Shown: in pieces, positions 17,601 through 24,653 of the stretch
Numbering within the stretch: position 1 is the stretch's first letter
How the letters are laid out: the number at the start of each line of letters is the position of its first letter
Assembly: GCF_002505485.1 (NCBI RefSeq)
Contig: NZ_DAVG01000109.1
Coordinates: 1-36,363, forward strand
DNA: 36,363 nt
Reading direction: 5' to 3'
Source: Methanosarcina sp. UBA5
Lineage (GTDB): Archaea; Halobacteriota; Methanosarcinia; Methanosarcinales; Methanosarcinaceae
Position numbers and translations under genes: made by a program
Notes under the pieces: model-generated
The model's database searches: none
The model's input: only the letters and a program-made list of their open reading frames with translations
Told to the model about the DNA's origin: nothing

Positions 17601-18602
17601 CCCAGAATAGATGTTACTATAAGAGTCTCAGGAATCCTGAGGGATAATTTTCCAAATTGCCTTGAGGTCATAGACGAAGCAATCCAAGCTGTGGCATCTC
17701 TTAATGAACCTGAAAACATGAATTACCTAAGAAAACACAGTCTTCGGATGATTGAAGACGGAGCGGATTCCAGGGATGCTACTTTAAGGATATTTTCAAG
17801 CAGGCCTGGAACTTATTCAGCCGGAGTTCAGCTTGCAGTTTATGCAAGTGCCTGGAAAGATGAAAAAGACCTGGCAGATATCTTCCTTTACTGGAACGGG
17901 TACGCGTATGGAAAAGATGTAAACGGAAAGGAGGCCCACACTCAGCTTGCTTCAAGCCTTAAGACTGTTGATGCTACCTTTAATAAAGTAGTAAGTGACG
18001 AGTACGACCTTTTAGGATGCTGCTGTTACTTTGGGGTCCATGGGGGATTTACAGCTGCAGCCAAGCAGGCTTCCGGAAGAGATGTAAAGGTCTATTTTGG
18101 AGACACGAGAGAGCCTCAGCATGTCGAAGTCCGGGACATGGCTGACGAACTTCGAAGGGTTGTAAGAGCCAGGCTCTTAAATCCGAAATGGATTGAAGGC
18201 ATGAAACAGCATGGATATAAAGGCGCACAGGACATTTCGAAAAGAGTAGGAAGGGTCTATGGCTGGGAAGCTTCCACCCAGGAAGTGGACGATTGGATTT
18301 TTGATGATATCACAAAGACCTTCGTGCTTGATGAAGATATGCGCCATTTCTTTGAAGAAAACAATCCCTATGCCCTAGAGGAAATGTCCAGGCGACTCCT
18401 TGAAGCGCAGTCAAGAGGGCTCTGGAACCCTGATCCCGAGCTTCTTGAAGAGCTGAAAAATTCCTACCTAGAGATAGAAAGCTGGATGGAGGAGCTGGCA
18501 GGAGAAGGAGAATTTCAGGGTGGGGCTGTTGACATTGTTAGTTTTGAAGATGTCCCTGACTGGAACGCAAAAATGCAGGAAATCCGGAAAATCCTCAAAT
18601 AA
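14685..18602 (+). CDS. cobN: CobN/BchH-type metal chelatase large subunit
   Basis: Large catalytic subunit of an ATP-dependent tetrapyrrole metallochelatase, 1305 residues, a usual length for CobN. Family motifs include the conserved cysteine segment GCAGARCDGKVCKILHDPEV near residue 503, the block VHVGTHGNLEFLPGKGVGLS soon after, and the C-terminal CCCYFGVHGGFTAA near 1111 followed by VYFGDTREPQHVEVRDM. The ATG at 14685 has GAGGAG at ideal spacing; in-frame codons before it overlap the previous gene. It needs an I/D motor, which is encoded at 6446-8500. CobN, BchH and uncharacterised methanogen homologues share these motifs, so the metal and macrocycle are unproven. Residues 789-818 form three 10-residue repeats in a charged linker. 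Confidence 0.93.
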   Translation: MKIVSVTWNSYIPTLLKAADELGIELEAHYSKILEDNPEEAEKVLSACENADAVFLYYISNPFWEEFYEKLEPLKTRVPVICVGSDPSSLTLSSVKLEIAATCFSYIIYGGQENFGNMLRYLLKEVLGYEIEAKPPEKIPWDGLYHPNAEKIFSSFKEYLNWYGPLKDKTMGLLISRTSWVNNELEIEKKLIEKLENLGLSVVPVFAYSLKDEELGSRGMNEVIEDYFIENGRSIIDCLVKLSPFFIASSKTEERNVSCAAKGIEILRKLDVPVFQPVISHYMTVEEWQESMGLSTEIGWSVALPEFEGGIEPIIIGAGKKEGNYMGRFPIEDRCSKLASRILKWTELRKKPVNQRKVAFILHNRPCTGVEGSVGDAANLNSLESVARILNRMQEAGYAVTSPENGKDLIETILKRKAISEFRWTPINEIVKNGGALAFVEKEEYEKFFNTLSPKVRQRVIESWGNPPGEEVDGIPAAMVYDNKIVVTGMQYGNAVVCVQPKRGCAGARCDGKVCKILHDPEVPPTHQYLATYRYLENTFGADVLVHVGTHGNLEFLPGKGVGLSGDCYPDINIGTIPHLYIYNSDNPPEGTIAKRRSLACLIDHMQTVMASGGLYENLAELDRLLGEYEQVKHDKGREHALKHLILDEIKKSNLDFEIKADHQTPFEEIIRKAHEALGKIRNSQINNGMHIFGQIPEGEKKVEFINSILRYDDQGSVGDKVSIRKLIAELLELDLDELISDQSRISENGKSNGQRLEEIDSLSKDFIRTFINNPEKEPAWIIKEIFNEKSFEKQEIKEKNFKEQGIEDKSFEGQEIKDLSINFAFLQDAASICNRILDLESRIDDSLEIEALLHGFDGGYIPAGPSGLIMHGRDDVLPTGRNFYSLDPKKIPTKAAWKVGQQLSKVLIDKHIEDESRYPENVAFYWMANDVMWADGEGMAQIMSLLGVEPIWLSNGQLKGFSVIPLEELGRPRIDVTIRVSGILRDNFPNCLEVIDEAIQAVASLNEPENMNYLRKHSLRMIEDGADSRDATLRIFSSRPGTYSAGVQLAVYASAWKDEKDLADIFLYWNGYAYGKDVNGKEAHTQLASSLKTVDATFNKVVSDEYDLLGCCCYFGVHGGFTAAAKQASGRDVKVYFGDTREPQHVEVRDMADELRRVVRARLLNPKWIEGMKQHGYKGAQDISKRVGRVYGWEASTQEVDDWIFDDITKTFVLDEDMRHFFEENNPYALEEMSRRLLEAQSRGLWNPDPELLEELKNSYLEIESWMEELAGEGEFQGGAVDIVSFEDVPDWNAKMQEIRKILK
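17049..17138 (+). repeat. Three in-frame 30-bp repeats inside cobN
   Basis: Three consecutive 30-bp units encode EKSFEKQEIK, EKNFKEQGIE and DKSFEGQEIK. They lie in a lysine/glutamate-rich linker between the two conserved halves of the chelatase subunit, so their number may vary without loss of function. Confidence 0.85.
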
Positions 18603-18618
18603 GAAAAAAGGTAGCGGA

Positions 18619-20196
18619 ATGAAAAATATAGGTTTTTTCCTCCTTGTACTTGTGCTAATTGTACAGCCTGCAGCTGCACAGGTTCAGCAGGAGGACTTCA
18701 AACCTGAAGATATGACCACATTCATGATTCAGGTCCCCCACGGGGTAGAAGGAAATGGACTTGCGGTAGGGAACAATACGCTCTCTGCATATCTTTACTT
18801 TGAAAGCTATTATGACGGCAATATGAATGTGACAGTGGAACTTGACTTACCAAAAGGTTTTGTGCTTCGCGAGCCTTCAGTTAATTCATTTTCACTTCAT
18901 ACCGAGTATGATGACTGGTACAGGCTTCTTGACTTTTATATACCTGCGGACACGCCCTGTGGGACTTATAACATAACTGCAAAAGCAGTCGTTGATGTTG
19001 AAGGAACAAAACATACTATTGTGCGTACAACCCAGCTTAAAGTTGCTTCAAAAGAAGAAGTCGCAAATGAAGTCTCAGTATCCCAGCTCATAATACCGTC
19101 AGATGAAGACGGATATGGGGATCCAAGCCATCCGTCCAATACCTTGATTGTCCAGGAAACATCCCCTGCACTCAAAAAGCTGCTGAAGGTTACAGACCTA
19201 AAGACCGAAAACGAGGACCTTACTACAACCTTCATGGGAATAAAGCTTACCAATACCGGAAATAGTACAATTCCTGTCATAGTTACATATGATATTCTTG
19301 ACACAAAAACCGGTGAACCTGTAAAAGCATTTAAACCCGATATTATGGGAATGAACACAGATACTGTGCGTTATGCCACCTTAACCCTCTCTCCGGACTC
19401 AAGTTCGCTGATAAGCCTTCCCATGTATATATCTCAGGATGCGATGGGAGGAGACTACCTTCTCAGGGTTAAAGTAAAACTAACAGGTAGCGACTGGGTT
19501 GCAGTAACAAAAGATCAGAAAATTACTGCAATCTCAAGAAAATGGGAGCCTATAATAACTACATTTATCGCTTCTTTACTTGGACTTACTGCTCTGGGCT
19601 TTTTCCTCTCAAGACCCAGGAAGATAATGGACAGGTTTAAAACCCGCAACCTTGTGATGATTGCCCTTTTCGGTACTGTTTCTTTTGCAGCGATAAACCT
19701 GCCTATGACCATCCTGTGGGAATTATCCCATGCAATCTTCGGGCCATTCAGTTTCCTGTTCACAGGGCTCTTCAATGAGATTTTACTTTACATGCTCATT
19801 GCCTCTCTTGTAGTCCTGATCCCAAAACCCGGAGTTATAAGCCTTTTCATGATGGTCAGGTTCCTGCTTGGAGGTTTCATAACAGGGAGTTTCACCCCTA
19901 TAACGTTCATAACGCTGTCCGTCAACGCAATAATGCTGGAGCTTATGCTGTATGCTGGAGGTATAACCAGTAAAAATCCAGCTCCACATAACAAGTTCAA
20001 AATGGGAATTCTTTGCGGGTTTGCTGACATGGTCAGTAGCTATGTATCTTTCAGTGTCTGGATGGTTCTCTACAGACTTTTCTACAGCGACTGGTACATA
20101 GCATCAAATATCCTGATCGATGGGTTCCTCTATACCTTCATAGGAACCTGGTTCGGAATAAGCCTTGGAAATAGACTGAAAAAGGTGGCAGAATGA
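18619..20196 (+). CDS. Membrane protein resembling an ECF transporter S component with a large exported N-terminal domain
   Basis: 525 residues. The start is MKNIGFFLLVLVLIVQPAAA, a signal peptide, followed by about 290 residues of extracytoplasmic beta-rich sequence (LDLPKGFVLREPSV..., LTNTGNSTIPVIVTYDI) that resembles immunoglobulin-like or NEW3-type domains. A transmembrane helix at about residue 310 leads to a C-terminal membrane domain of about six segments, with FGPFSFLFTGLFNEILLYML, KPGVISLFMMVRFLLGGF and late GFADMVSSYV. That layout resembles YkoE-like S components. The fused double ATPase and EcfT genes follow directly, which supports this. The ATG at 18619 has AAGGT upstream. The substrate is unknown; proximity to cobN hints at a metal or corrinoid-type compound. 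Confidence 0.7.
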   Translation: MKNIGFFLLVLVLIVQPAAAQVQQEDFKPEDMTTFMIQVPHGVEGNGLAVGNNTLSAYLYFESYYDGNMNVTVELDLPKGFVLREPSVNSFSLHTEYDDWYRLLDFYIPADTPCGTYNITAKAVVDVEGTKHTIVRTTQLKVASKEEVANEVSVSQLIIPSDEDGYGDPSHPSNTLIVQETSPALKKLLKVTDLKTENEDLTTTFMGIKLTNTGNSTIPVIVTYDILDTKTGEPVKAFKPDIMGMNTDTVRYATLTLSPDSSSLISLPMYISQDAMGGDYLLRVKVKLTGSDWVAVTKDQKITAISRKWEPIITTFIASLLGLTALGFFLSRPRKIMDRFKTRNLVMIALFGTVSFAAINLPMTILWELSHAIFGPFSFLFTGLFNEILLYMLIASLVVLIPKPGVISLFMMVRFLLGGFITGSFTPITFITLSVNAIMLELMLYAGGITSKNPAPHNKFKMGILCGFADMVSSYVSFSVWMVLYRLFYSDWYIASNILIDGFLYTFIGTWFGISLGNRLKKVAE

Positions 20197-20326
20197 CGCG
20201 AACTTTGATCGAGCTTCCCACTGGAAAAACTTACGTCGCTGCCAGGCGTTTTCGATCAAACCTTTTTTGAAAAGGTTTGTGGTCAAGCTTTCCTTTGGAA
20301 AGATTGTGGTTTGTGGTTGTGGTACA
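20197..20326 (+). promoter_or_regulatory. Intergenic region with two hairpins upstream of the ECF ATPase gene
   Basis: This 130-nt gap is the longest in an otherwise tight array. A perfect 10-bp stem with a 3-nt loop lies at 20257-20279 (CAAACCTTTT / AAAAGGTTTG). A second hairpin, 6-bp stem with a TTT loop, lies at 20288-20302 (CTTTCC / GGAAAG). The upstream part contains a related GGAAAAACTT string. It could be an RNA processing or attenuation site, or a decayed intergenic repeat. Confidence 0.6.
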
Positions 20327-22090
20327 ATGATAGAAATCAAAGACCTATGGTACACTTATCCAGGAAGATCGGAGCCGACTTTAAAGGGGATCAACCTTAG
20401 AGTTGAAAAAGGAGAATTTGTCCTCCTCACAGGGCCTACAGGGTGTGGAAAAAGTACTTTATTAAAAACATTAAACGGAATTATACCTCATGAATCTGGA
20501 GGGATATTTTCAGGTAGTGTGAAAGTCAAAGGGATGGAAACTACCGATTCAAACCATATGGAAATCTCAAAAGAAGTGGGCCTTGTGTTTCAGAATCCAG
20601 ATGACCAGATCTTTTCTACAATCGTTGAAGACGAAGTAGCCTTTGGGCCTGAAAATCTCTGCTTTGAGCAAAAAGAAATTGATAGAAAGGTAGAAGATGC
20701 CCTGCAAATCGTAGGGATGTCCGATCACAGGTTTGCTTCCACAAATTCACTTTCTGGAGGACAGAAACAGAGAATCTGTATTGCAAGTATGCTTGCAATG
20801 GTGCCTGAAGTCCTTGCCATGGATGAACCTATAAGCCAGATGGACCCTGTGGGCACGCACGAAGTTCTGAATACGGTAAGAGAACTCAACAGAAAACTGA
20901 AAACGACTATTCTGCTGGTTGAACACAGACTGCATGAGCTTGCACCCTTCGTAGACAGGATTGTCGTAATGGACGACGGAAAGATAGTCTTTGATCAGCC
21001 CGCCTCAAAAGCTTTTGATCACCTTGAGATCTTTTACAGGCTTGGGCTTAGAATTCCCGAACCCGTCGAACTCTGCCATAGTCTTGGAATCAAAGCCAGC
21101 CCATTGAGTGTTAGCGGAGCTCTTGCCGTACTGAATAGAGAATATTTTAAAGAAAATACTGGGATTTCCCAACCCCCTCCGAACCCAGAGGAAAATACTG
21201 GTGTCAAAACCAGTTCAAGGAAAGCTTCCGTTGAGAATAACGCCTTTGAAAATAACATTTTTGGAAATAACACTTCTGAAAACAATGCTTCAATTATTTC
21301 TATTCAAGATCTGTGGTCTGGATACGAGAAAAACAAGATGGTACTGAAAGGAATAAATCTGGAAATCCGTAAAGGTGAGAGAGTTGCAATTATGGGCACG
21401 AACGGCTCGGGAAAATCAACCCTGCTTTTACACCTTGCAGCCATTCTCAAACCATATAAAGGAAATGTAAAGGTTTTTGGAGAGGACACAAGGTCCAAGA
21501 ATCCATACTCCTTTGCAGGTAAGGTTGGATTTGTATTCCAAAACCCTGACCTTATGCTCTTTTGTGATTCAGTTGAGGAAGAAACAAGATTTGGACCTGT
21601 TCAGTTAAAGTACAGCGATATTGAGGAAAGGGTAAGAAACTCTCTTGAAGCAATGTCAATTCTGCCTCTCAGGCATGACCTCCCGCAGGCCCTGAGCCGG
21701 GGGCAAAGACTCAGGACAGCCGTTGCCTCGGTAATTTCCATAAATCCCGAGCTTATTCTTCTCGATGAACCCACAACAGGGCAGGATAGAGTGAATATAG
21801 AACAGATGATGGATTTTTTCAAAAATAACAATTCTACACTGATTTTCTGCACACACGATGTTGAAGTAGCCATGTCCTATGCCACAAGAATCCTGGTGAT
21901 GAATGATGGGCAGATCATAGCAGACGGGAAGGGAAAAGAAGTTATAAAGGACACTGAAAGCCTCAGGAAAGCCTCGCTTACCCAGCCCCCGGTTGTTGAG
22001 ATTGCTAATTATCTAGGAGTCAATGCCTTTTCAGTTAAAGAACTTGTAAAAACGCTGACCTCAAGAACTGTTGAAGGAATAAAATGCTGA
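20327..22090 (+). CDS. ECF-type ABC transporter ATPase, two nucleotide-binding domains fused
   Basis: Energy-coupling ATPase of an ECF importer, 587 residues, with two complete ABC domains in one chain, as in YkoD or CbrU. Domain 1 has GPTGCGKST, signature LSGGQKQR and Walker B LAMDEP. Domain 2 has GTNGSGKST, a deviant signature LSRGQRLR and Walker B LILLDEPTTGQD. The linker between them carries four 5-residue repeats (ENNAF, ENNIF, GNNTS, ENNAS). The ATG at 20327 begins directly at MIEIKDLWYTYPG, the usual ABC start. The frame continues back to 20267, but that part overlaps the hairpin. It pairs with EcfT downstream and probably with the S-like protein upstream. Confidence 0.92.
   Translation: MIEIKDLWYTYPGRSEPTLKGINLRVEKGEFVLLTGPTGCGKSTLLKTLNGIIPHESGGIFSGSVKVKGMETTDSNHMEISKEVGLVFQNPDDQIFSTIVEDEVAFGPENLCFEQKEIDRKVEDALQIVGMSDHRFASTNSLSGGQKQRICIASMLAMVPEVLAMDEPISQMDPVGTHEVLNTVRELNRKLKTTILLVEHRLHELAPFVDRIVVMDDGKIVFDQPASKAFDHLEIFYRLGLRIPEPVELCHSLGIKASPLSVSGALAVLNREYFKENTGISQPPPNPEENTGVKTSSRKASVENNAFENNIFGNNTSENNASIISIQDLWSGYEKNKMVLKGINLEIRKGERVAIMGTNGSGKSTLLLHLAAILKPYKGNVKVFGEDTRSKNPYSFAGKVGFVFQNPDLMLFCDSVEEETRFGPVQLKYSDIEERVRNSLEAMSILPLRHDLPQALSRGQRLRTAVASVISINPELILLDEPTTGQDRVNIEQMMDFFKNNNSTLIFCTHDVEVAMSYATRILVMNDGQIIADGKGKEVIKDTESLRKASLTQPPVVEIANYLGVNAFSVKELVKTLTSRTVEGIKC
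21233..21292 (+). repeat. Four in-frame 15-bp repeats in the linker of the fused ECF ATPase
   Basis: Four consecutive 15-bp units encode ENNAF, ENNIF, GNNTS and ENNAS (residues 303-322), between the first and second ATPase domains. The units differ mainly at the last two codons. This suggests expansion of a flexible Asn-rich linker. Confidence 0.85.
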
Positions 22091-22121
22091 AGGGATAAAG
22101 TATGGTAAGGGGATATGCCGG

Positions 22122-23015
22122 ATGATAGGTGCAAGATCAATTGCAGAACCAACAATTAAGGATACAGTTATCCATAGGCTGGACCCAAGGGCTAAGATTC
22201 TTATCCTGATTTCCACTGTTTTTGTCGCTGTGTCCCTGGATAACCAGAAAACAATGTTTTTGTTGTTTCTGATCGTACTCTCAGGATTCGTACTTGCAAG
22301 GACGCCGGCAATAAAGATCAAGACCCTGGTTTTACTGCTCGTACTTTTGATATGGGGAACTATTTACTCACAGGCTCTATTTTATTCTCAACTCCCGAGA
22401 ACTGTAATTTTTACCATAATTAGTCCTGATTTCCCGGTTCTGGGATGGTTGACAGGCGGCGGGCTGTTCGTATATGAGGAAGGGCTCCATCACGGCGCAA
22501 TTCAGGGTTTAAGATCGGCTTCAATCCTTTCTCTTGGACTATTGATGTGCTGGACCACGGACTCTAGAGATATGTTAAACGGCCTGGTTGGGCTCAGGGT
22601 TCCTTACAGCGTAGCTTTTATGGTGATCACAGCAGTAAGATTTCTGCCAATAATAATCACTGAAGTAGCTACCGTGATAACAGTCCAGCGGCTCAGAGGA
22701 TTTAATCCGAAAAAGTTCGGGTCAGGAATCATAAGAACATTACTCAACATATTGACTCCGACTATTGCAAACTGTGTACGGAGAACCGGAACCCTTGCAG
22801 TTTCAATTCAGAGTCGGGCTTTTCGGGCAAATCTCGACCGGACATCTCTCAAAAAGCTGAAGTTTTCAGACATTGATAAGATAGTGGTTGCAGTCTGTGT
22901 TTTTGCAGCCATAAGTATTGTGATTATGAAGCTTATTTACAATATGTATACAAGTGGGATTTATTATACTTCAGGTTTAAGGCCTATTTATGCAATTGCA
23001 GGAGGATACCTGTGA
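22122..23015 (+). CDS. ECF transporter transmembrane protein EcfT (CbiQ/YkoC-like)
   Basis: Scaffold subunit of an ECF importer, 297 residues, linking the ATPases to the S component. The N-terminus has the family segment IHRLDPRAKILILI, followed by four to six hydrophobic segments. The two cytoplasmic coupling motifs are seen as VQRLRGF (about residues 188-194) and IQSRAFRA further on, matching the two Ala-Arg-Gly-type motifs of EcfT. The start ATG lies 31 nt after the ATPase stop; another upstream ATG is out of frame and stops at once. The stop overlaps the next start by 4 nt. CbiQ (cobalt) and YkoC families are not separable by eye. Confidence 0.88.
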   Translation: MIGARSIAEPTIKDTVIHRLDPRAKILILISTVFVAVSLDNQKTMFLLFLIVLSGFVLARTPAIKIKTLVLLLVLLIWGTIYSQALFYSQLPRTVIFTIISPDFPVLGWLTGGGLFVYEEGLHHGAIQGLRSASILSLGLLMCWTTDSRDMLNGLVGLRVPYSVAFMVITAVRFLPIIITEVATVITVQRLRGFNPKKFGSGIIRTLLNILTPTIANCVRRTGTLAVSIQSRAFRANLDRTSLKKLKFSDIDKIVVAVCVFAAISIVIMKLIYNMYTSGIYYTSGLRPIYAIAGGYL

Positions 23016-23779
23016 TAGAAATAAGGAAATTATCCCGATATTTTGGAAACCTGACTGCCGTGGATAATCTGGACCTTGATGTTGAAAACGAGATCTTCGG
23101 CCTTCTGGGTCCCAATGGGGCAGGCAAAAGTACGACAGTTATGATGCTTACAACTCTACTAAAACCCAGCAGCGGTACTGCAAAAGTATGTGGATACGAT
23201 ATAGGAAAAGAATCCAAAAAAGTAAGGTCAAAGATAAGTTATGTCCCTCAGGATATGGCAGTTGACCGAAAACTCACAGGCAGGGAAAATGTATTGCTTT
23301 ATGCAAAACTCTATGGCATACCTAACAGGGATTCAATGGTAGATGAAGTGATTGAAATGATGGGGCTTTCAGATCGTGCCGGCGATCTTGTAGCAACATA
23401 CTCCGGAGGAATGAGAAGGCGCCTTGAACTTGCTCAGGCCCTTGTGCACGAACCTGAGGTTCTGTTTCTGGATGAGCCAACTCTTGGGCTGGATGTGAGC
23501 GGTAGAAAAAAAATTTGGGAGCATATTAGAATGCTTAAAGCTGAAGGGATGACTATCTTTATGACCACCCATTACCTTGAAGAAGCAGAGAAGTACTGCA
23601 ATAGGGTTGCTATTATTGATAAAGGGAAGATTGCAGTTGTTGGCTCTCCTGAAAACCTGATAAGCTCCATAGGAGAAGATGCCTCCCTTAATGACGTTTT
23701 TTTTGAGAACGTTAAAACCCCTGAAGAACAGGCAGGGTTTAATTCGGCCCAGTTTAGAAACCTTCTGAGGCGGAGATAA
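23012..23779 (+). CDS. ABC-2 type transporter ATP-binding protein (DrrA/CcmA-like)
   Basis: ATPase of an ABC-2 exporter, 255 residues. It has Walker A GPNGAGKST, signature YSGGMRRRLE, Walker B VLFLDEPTLGLD and switch-region MTTHYLEEAE, all typical of the DrrA class. It starts with GTG at 23012, with GGAGG just upstream, and overlaps the EcfT stop. This is a different ABC class from the ECF ATPase, so the array contains an importer and what looks like an exporter. The substrate is unknown. Confidence 0.92.
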   Translation: MIEIRKLSRYFGNLTAVDNLDLDVENEIFGLLGPNGAGKSTTVMMLTTLLKPSSGTAKVCGYDIGKESKKVRSKISYVPQDMAVDRKLTGRENVLLYAKLYGIPNRDSMVDEVIEMMGLSDRAGDLVATYSGGMRRRLELAQALVHEPEVLFLDEPTLGLDVSGRKKIWEHIRMLKAEGMTIFMTTHYLEEAEKYCNRVAIIDKGKIAVVGSPENLISSIGEDASLNDVFFENVKTPEEQAGFNSAQFRNLLRRR

Positions 23780-24504
23780 TGAGATCAGTGTTTTACTATT
23801 TTGAAAGAGACCTTGTAAAATGGCTGAGAGGAAGGGTTACCGTTATTTCTTCTCTTGTAATGCCTGCAGCCTGGTTGATATTTGTAGGGCTTGCCCTGCC
23901 AACAAAGTTTACGGATAATTACCTTGAGTTTATCACCCCTGGCATCCTTGTCATGACTATGCTCTTTTCTTCCCTGCAGGGGGGGTCTCTTATGATTTTT
24001 GATAAAATACTGGGCTTTCTGAATAAGTTCATGGCCATGCCCTCTCCAAGAGAAAGTATACTATATGGAAAAATCCTCTTTATCAGTGTCAGGGGCTTGA
24101 TGCAGGCAACAGTGATCTTCCTAATAGCCACGCTCTTTGGAGTAAGAATCCTGAATCCTATACATATATTTCTGATATATCTCACACTGTTTTTGTTTTC
24201 GGTATTTTTTTCTGCTCTCTCAACTATGATAGGACTGCACTTAAGTGACCATGACAGCTATGCAGCTGTTAACAGCATGATCAGCATGCCTTTATTCTTC
24301 ACCAGCAGTGCGCTTATGCCCTATGACGTCATGCCTGCCTGGTTGCGGACTCTTGCCAGGCTCAATCCGGTAAGTTATGCAATAGACAGCACAAGAACTC
24401 TGTTTGAAGGAGGAATACCTGTTCATGGACTCATAAGCCTGGCTATCGGAGCTGGAATTATGGTACTTCTCGGGACATATCAGTTCAGGAAGGCATTTGT
24501 ATGA
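23779..24504 (+). CDS. ABC-2 type transporter permease (DrrB-like)
   Basis: Membrane partner of the preceding ATPase, 241 residues with about six transmembrane helices. It has the ABC-2 family pattern: a soluble start (MRSVFYYFERDLVKWLRGR), first helix LVMPAAWLIFVGLA, and the conserved late motif LARLNPVSYAIDSTR. The ATG overlaps the previous TAA by one base (TAATG), with CGGAG upstream, so the two are translationally coupled. It is last in the array; the next gene is on the opposite strand. Confidence 0.9.
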   Translation: MRSVFYYFERDLVKWLRGRVTVISSLVMPAAWLIFVGLALPTKFTDNYLEFITPGILVMTMLFSSLQGGSLMIFDKILGFLNKFMAMPSPRESILYGKILFISVRGLMQATVIFLIATLFGVRILNPIHIFLIYLTLFLFSVFFSALSTMIGLHLSDHDSYAAVNSMISMPLFFTSSALMPYDVMPAWLRTLARLNPVSYAIDSTRTLFEGGIPVHGLISLAIGAGIMVLLGTYQFRKAFV

Positions 24505-24653
24505 AAAAGAGGAAGGTCACATTGATAAAAGAGAGATAAAGAAAAGATCCAGAAATAAGAAGAATAAATAGAAAAGAAATAGACAGATAGAAAAAACAGA
24601 AAAGAAATAGGCAGATAAGAAAAATAAAAAATCGAAGTCTAAACCTTTGAGGT
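24505..24653. terminator. Convergent intergenic region, purine-rich, with a putative PhoU terminator
   Basis: The plus-strand array and the minus-strand PhoU gene converge here. The region is almost all purine on the plus strand, so the minus-strand transcript meets T-rich runs (for example 24618-24632) that fit archaeal U-tract termination. No comparable T-run was seen for the plus-strand array. A 20-bp near-repeat (19/20 identical) occurs at 24570-24589 and 24598-24617. Confidence 0.45.

Noticed and set aside
24570..24617. Near-identical 20-bp purine-rich pair as a functional repeat
   Set aside because: Low-complexity A/G sequence between convergent genes; it is more likely slippage than a site.
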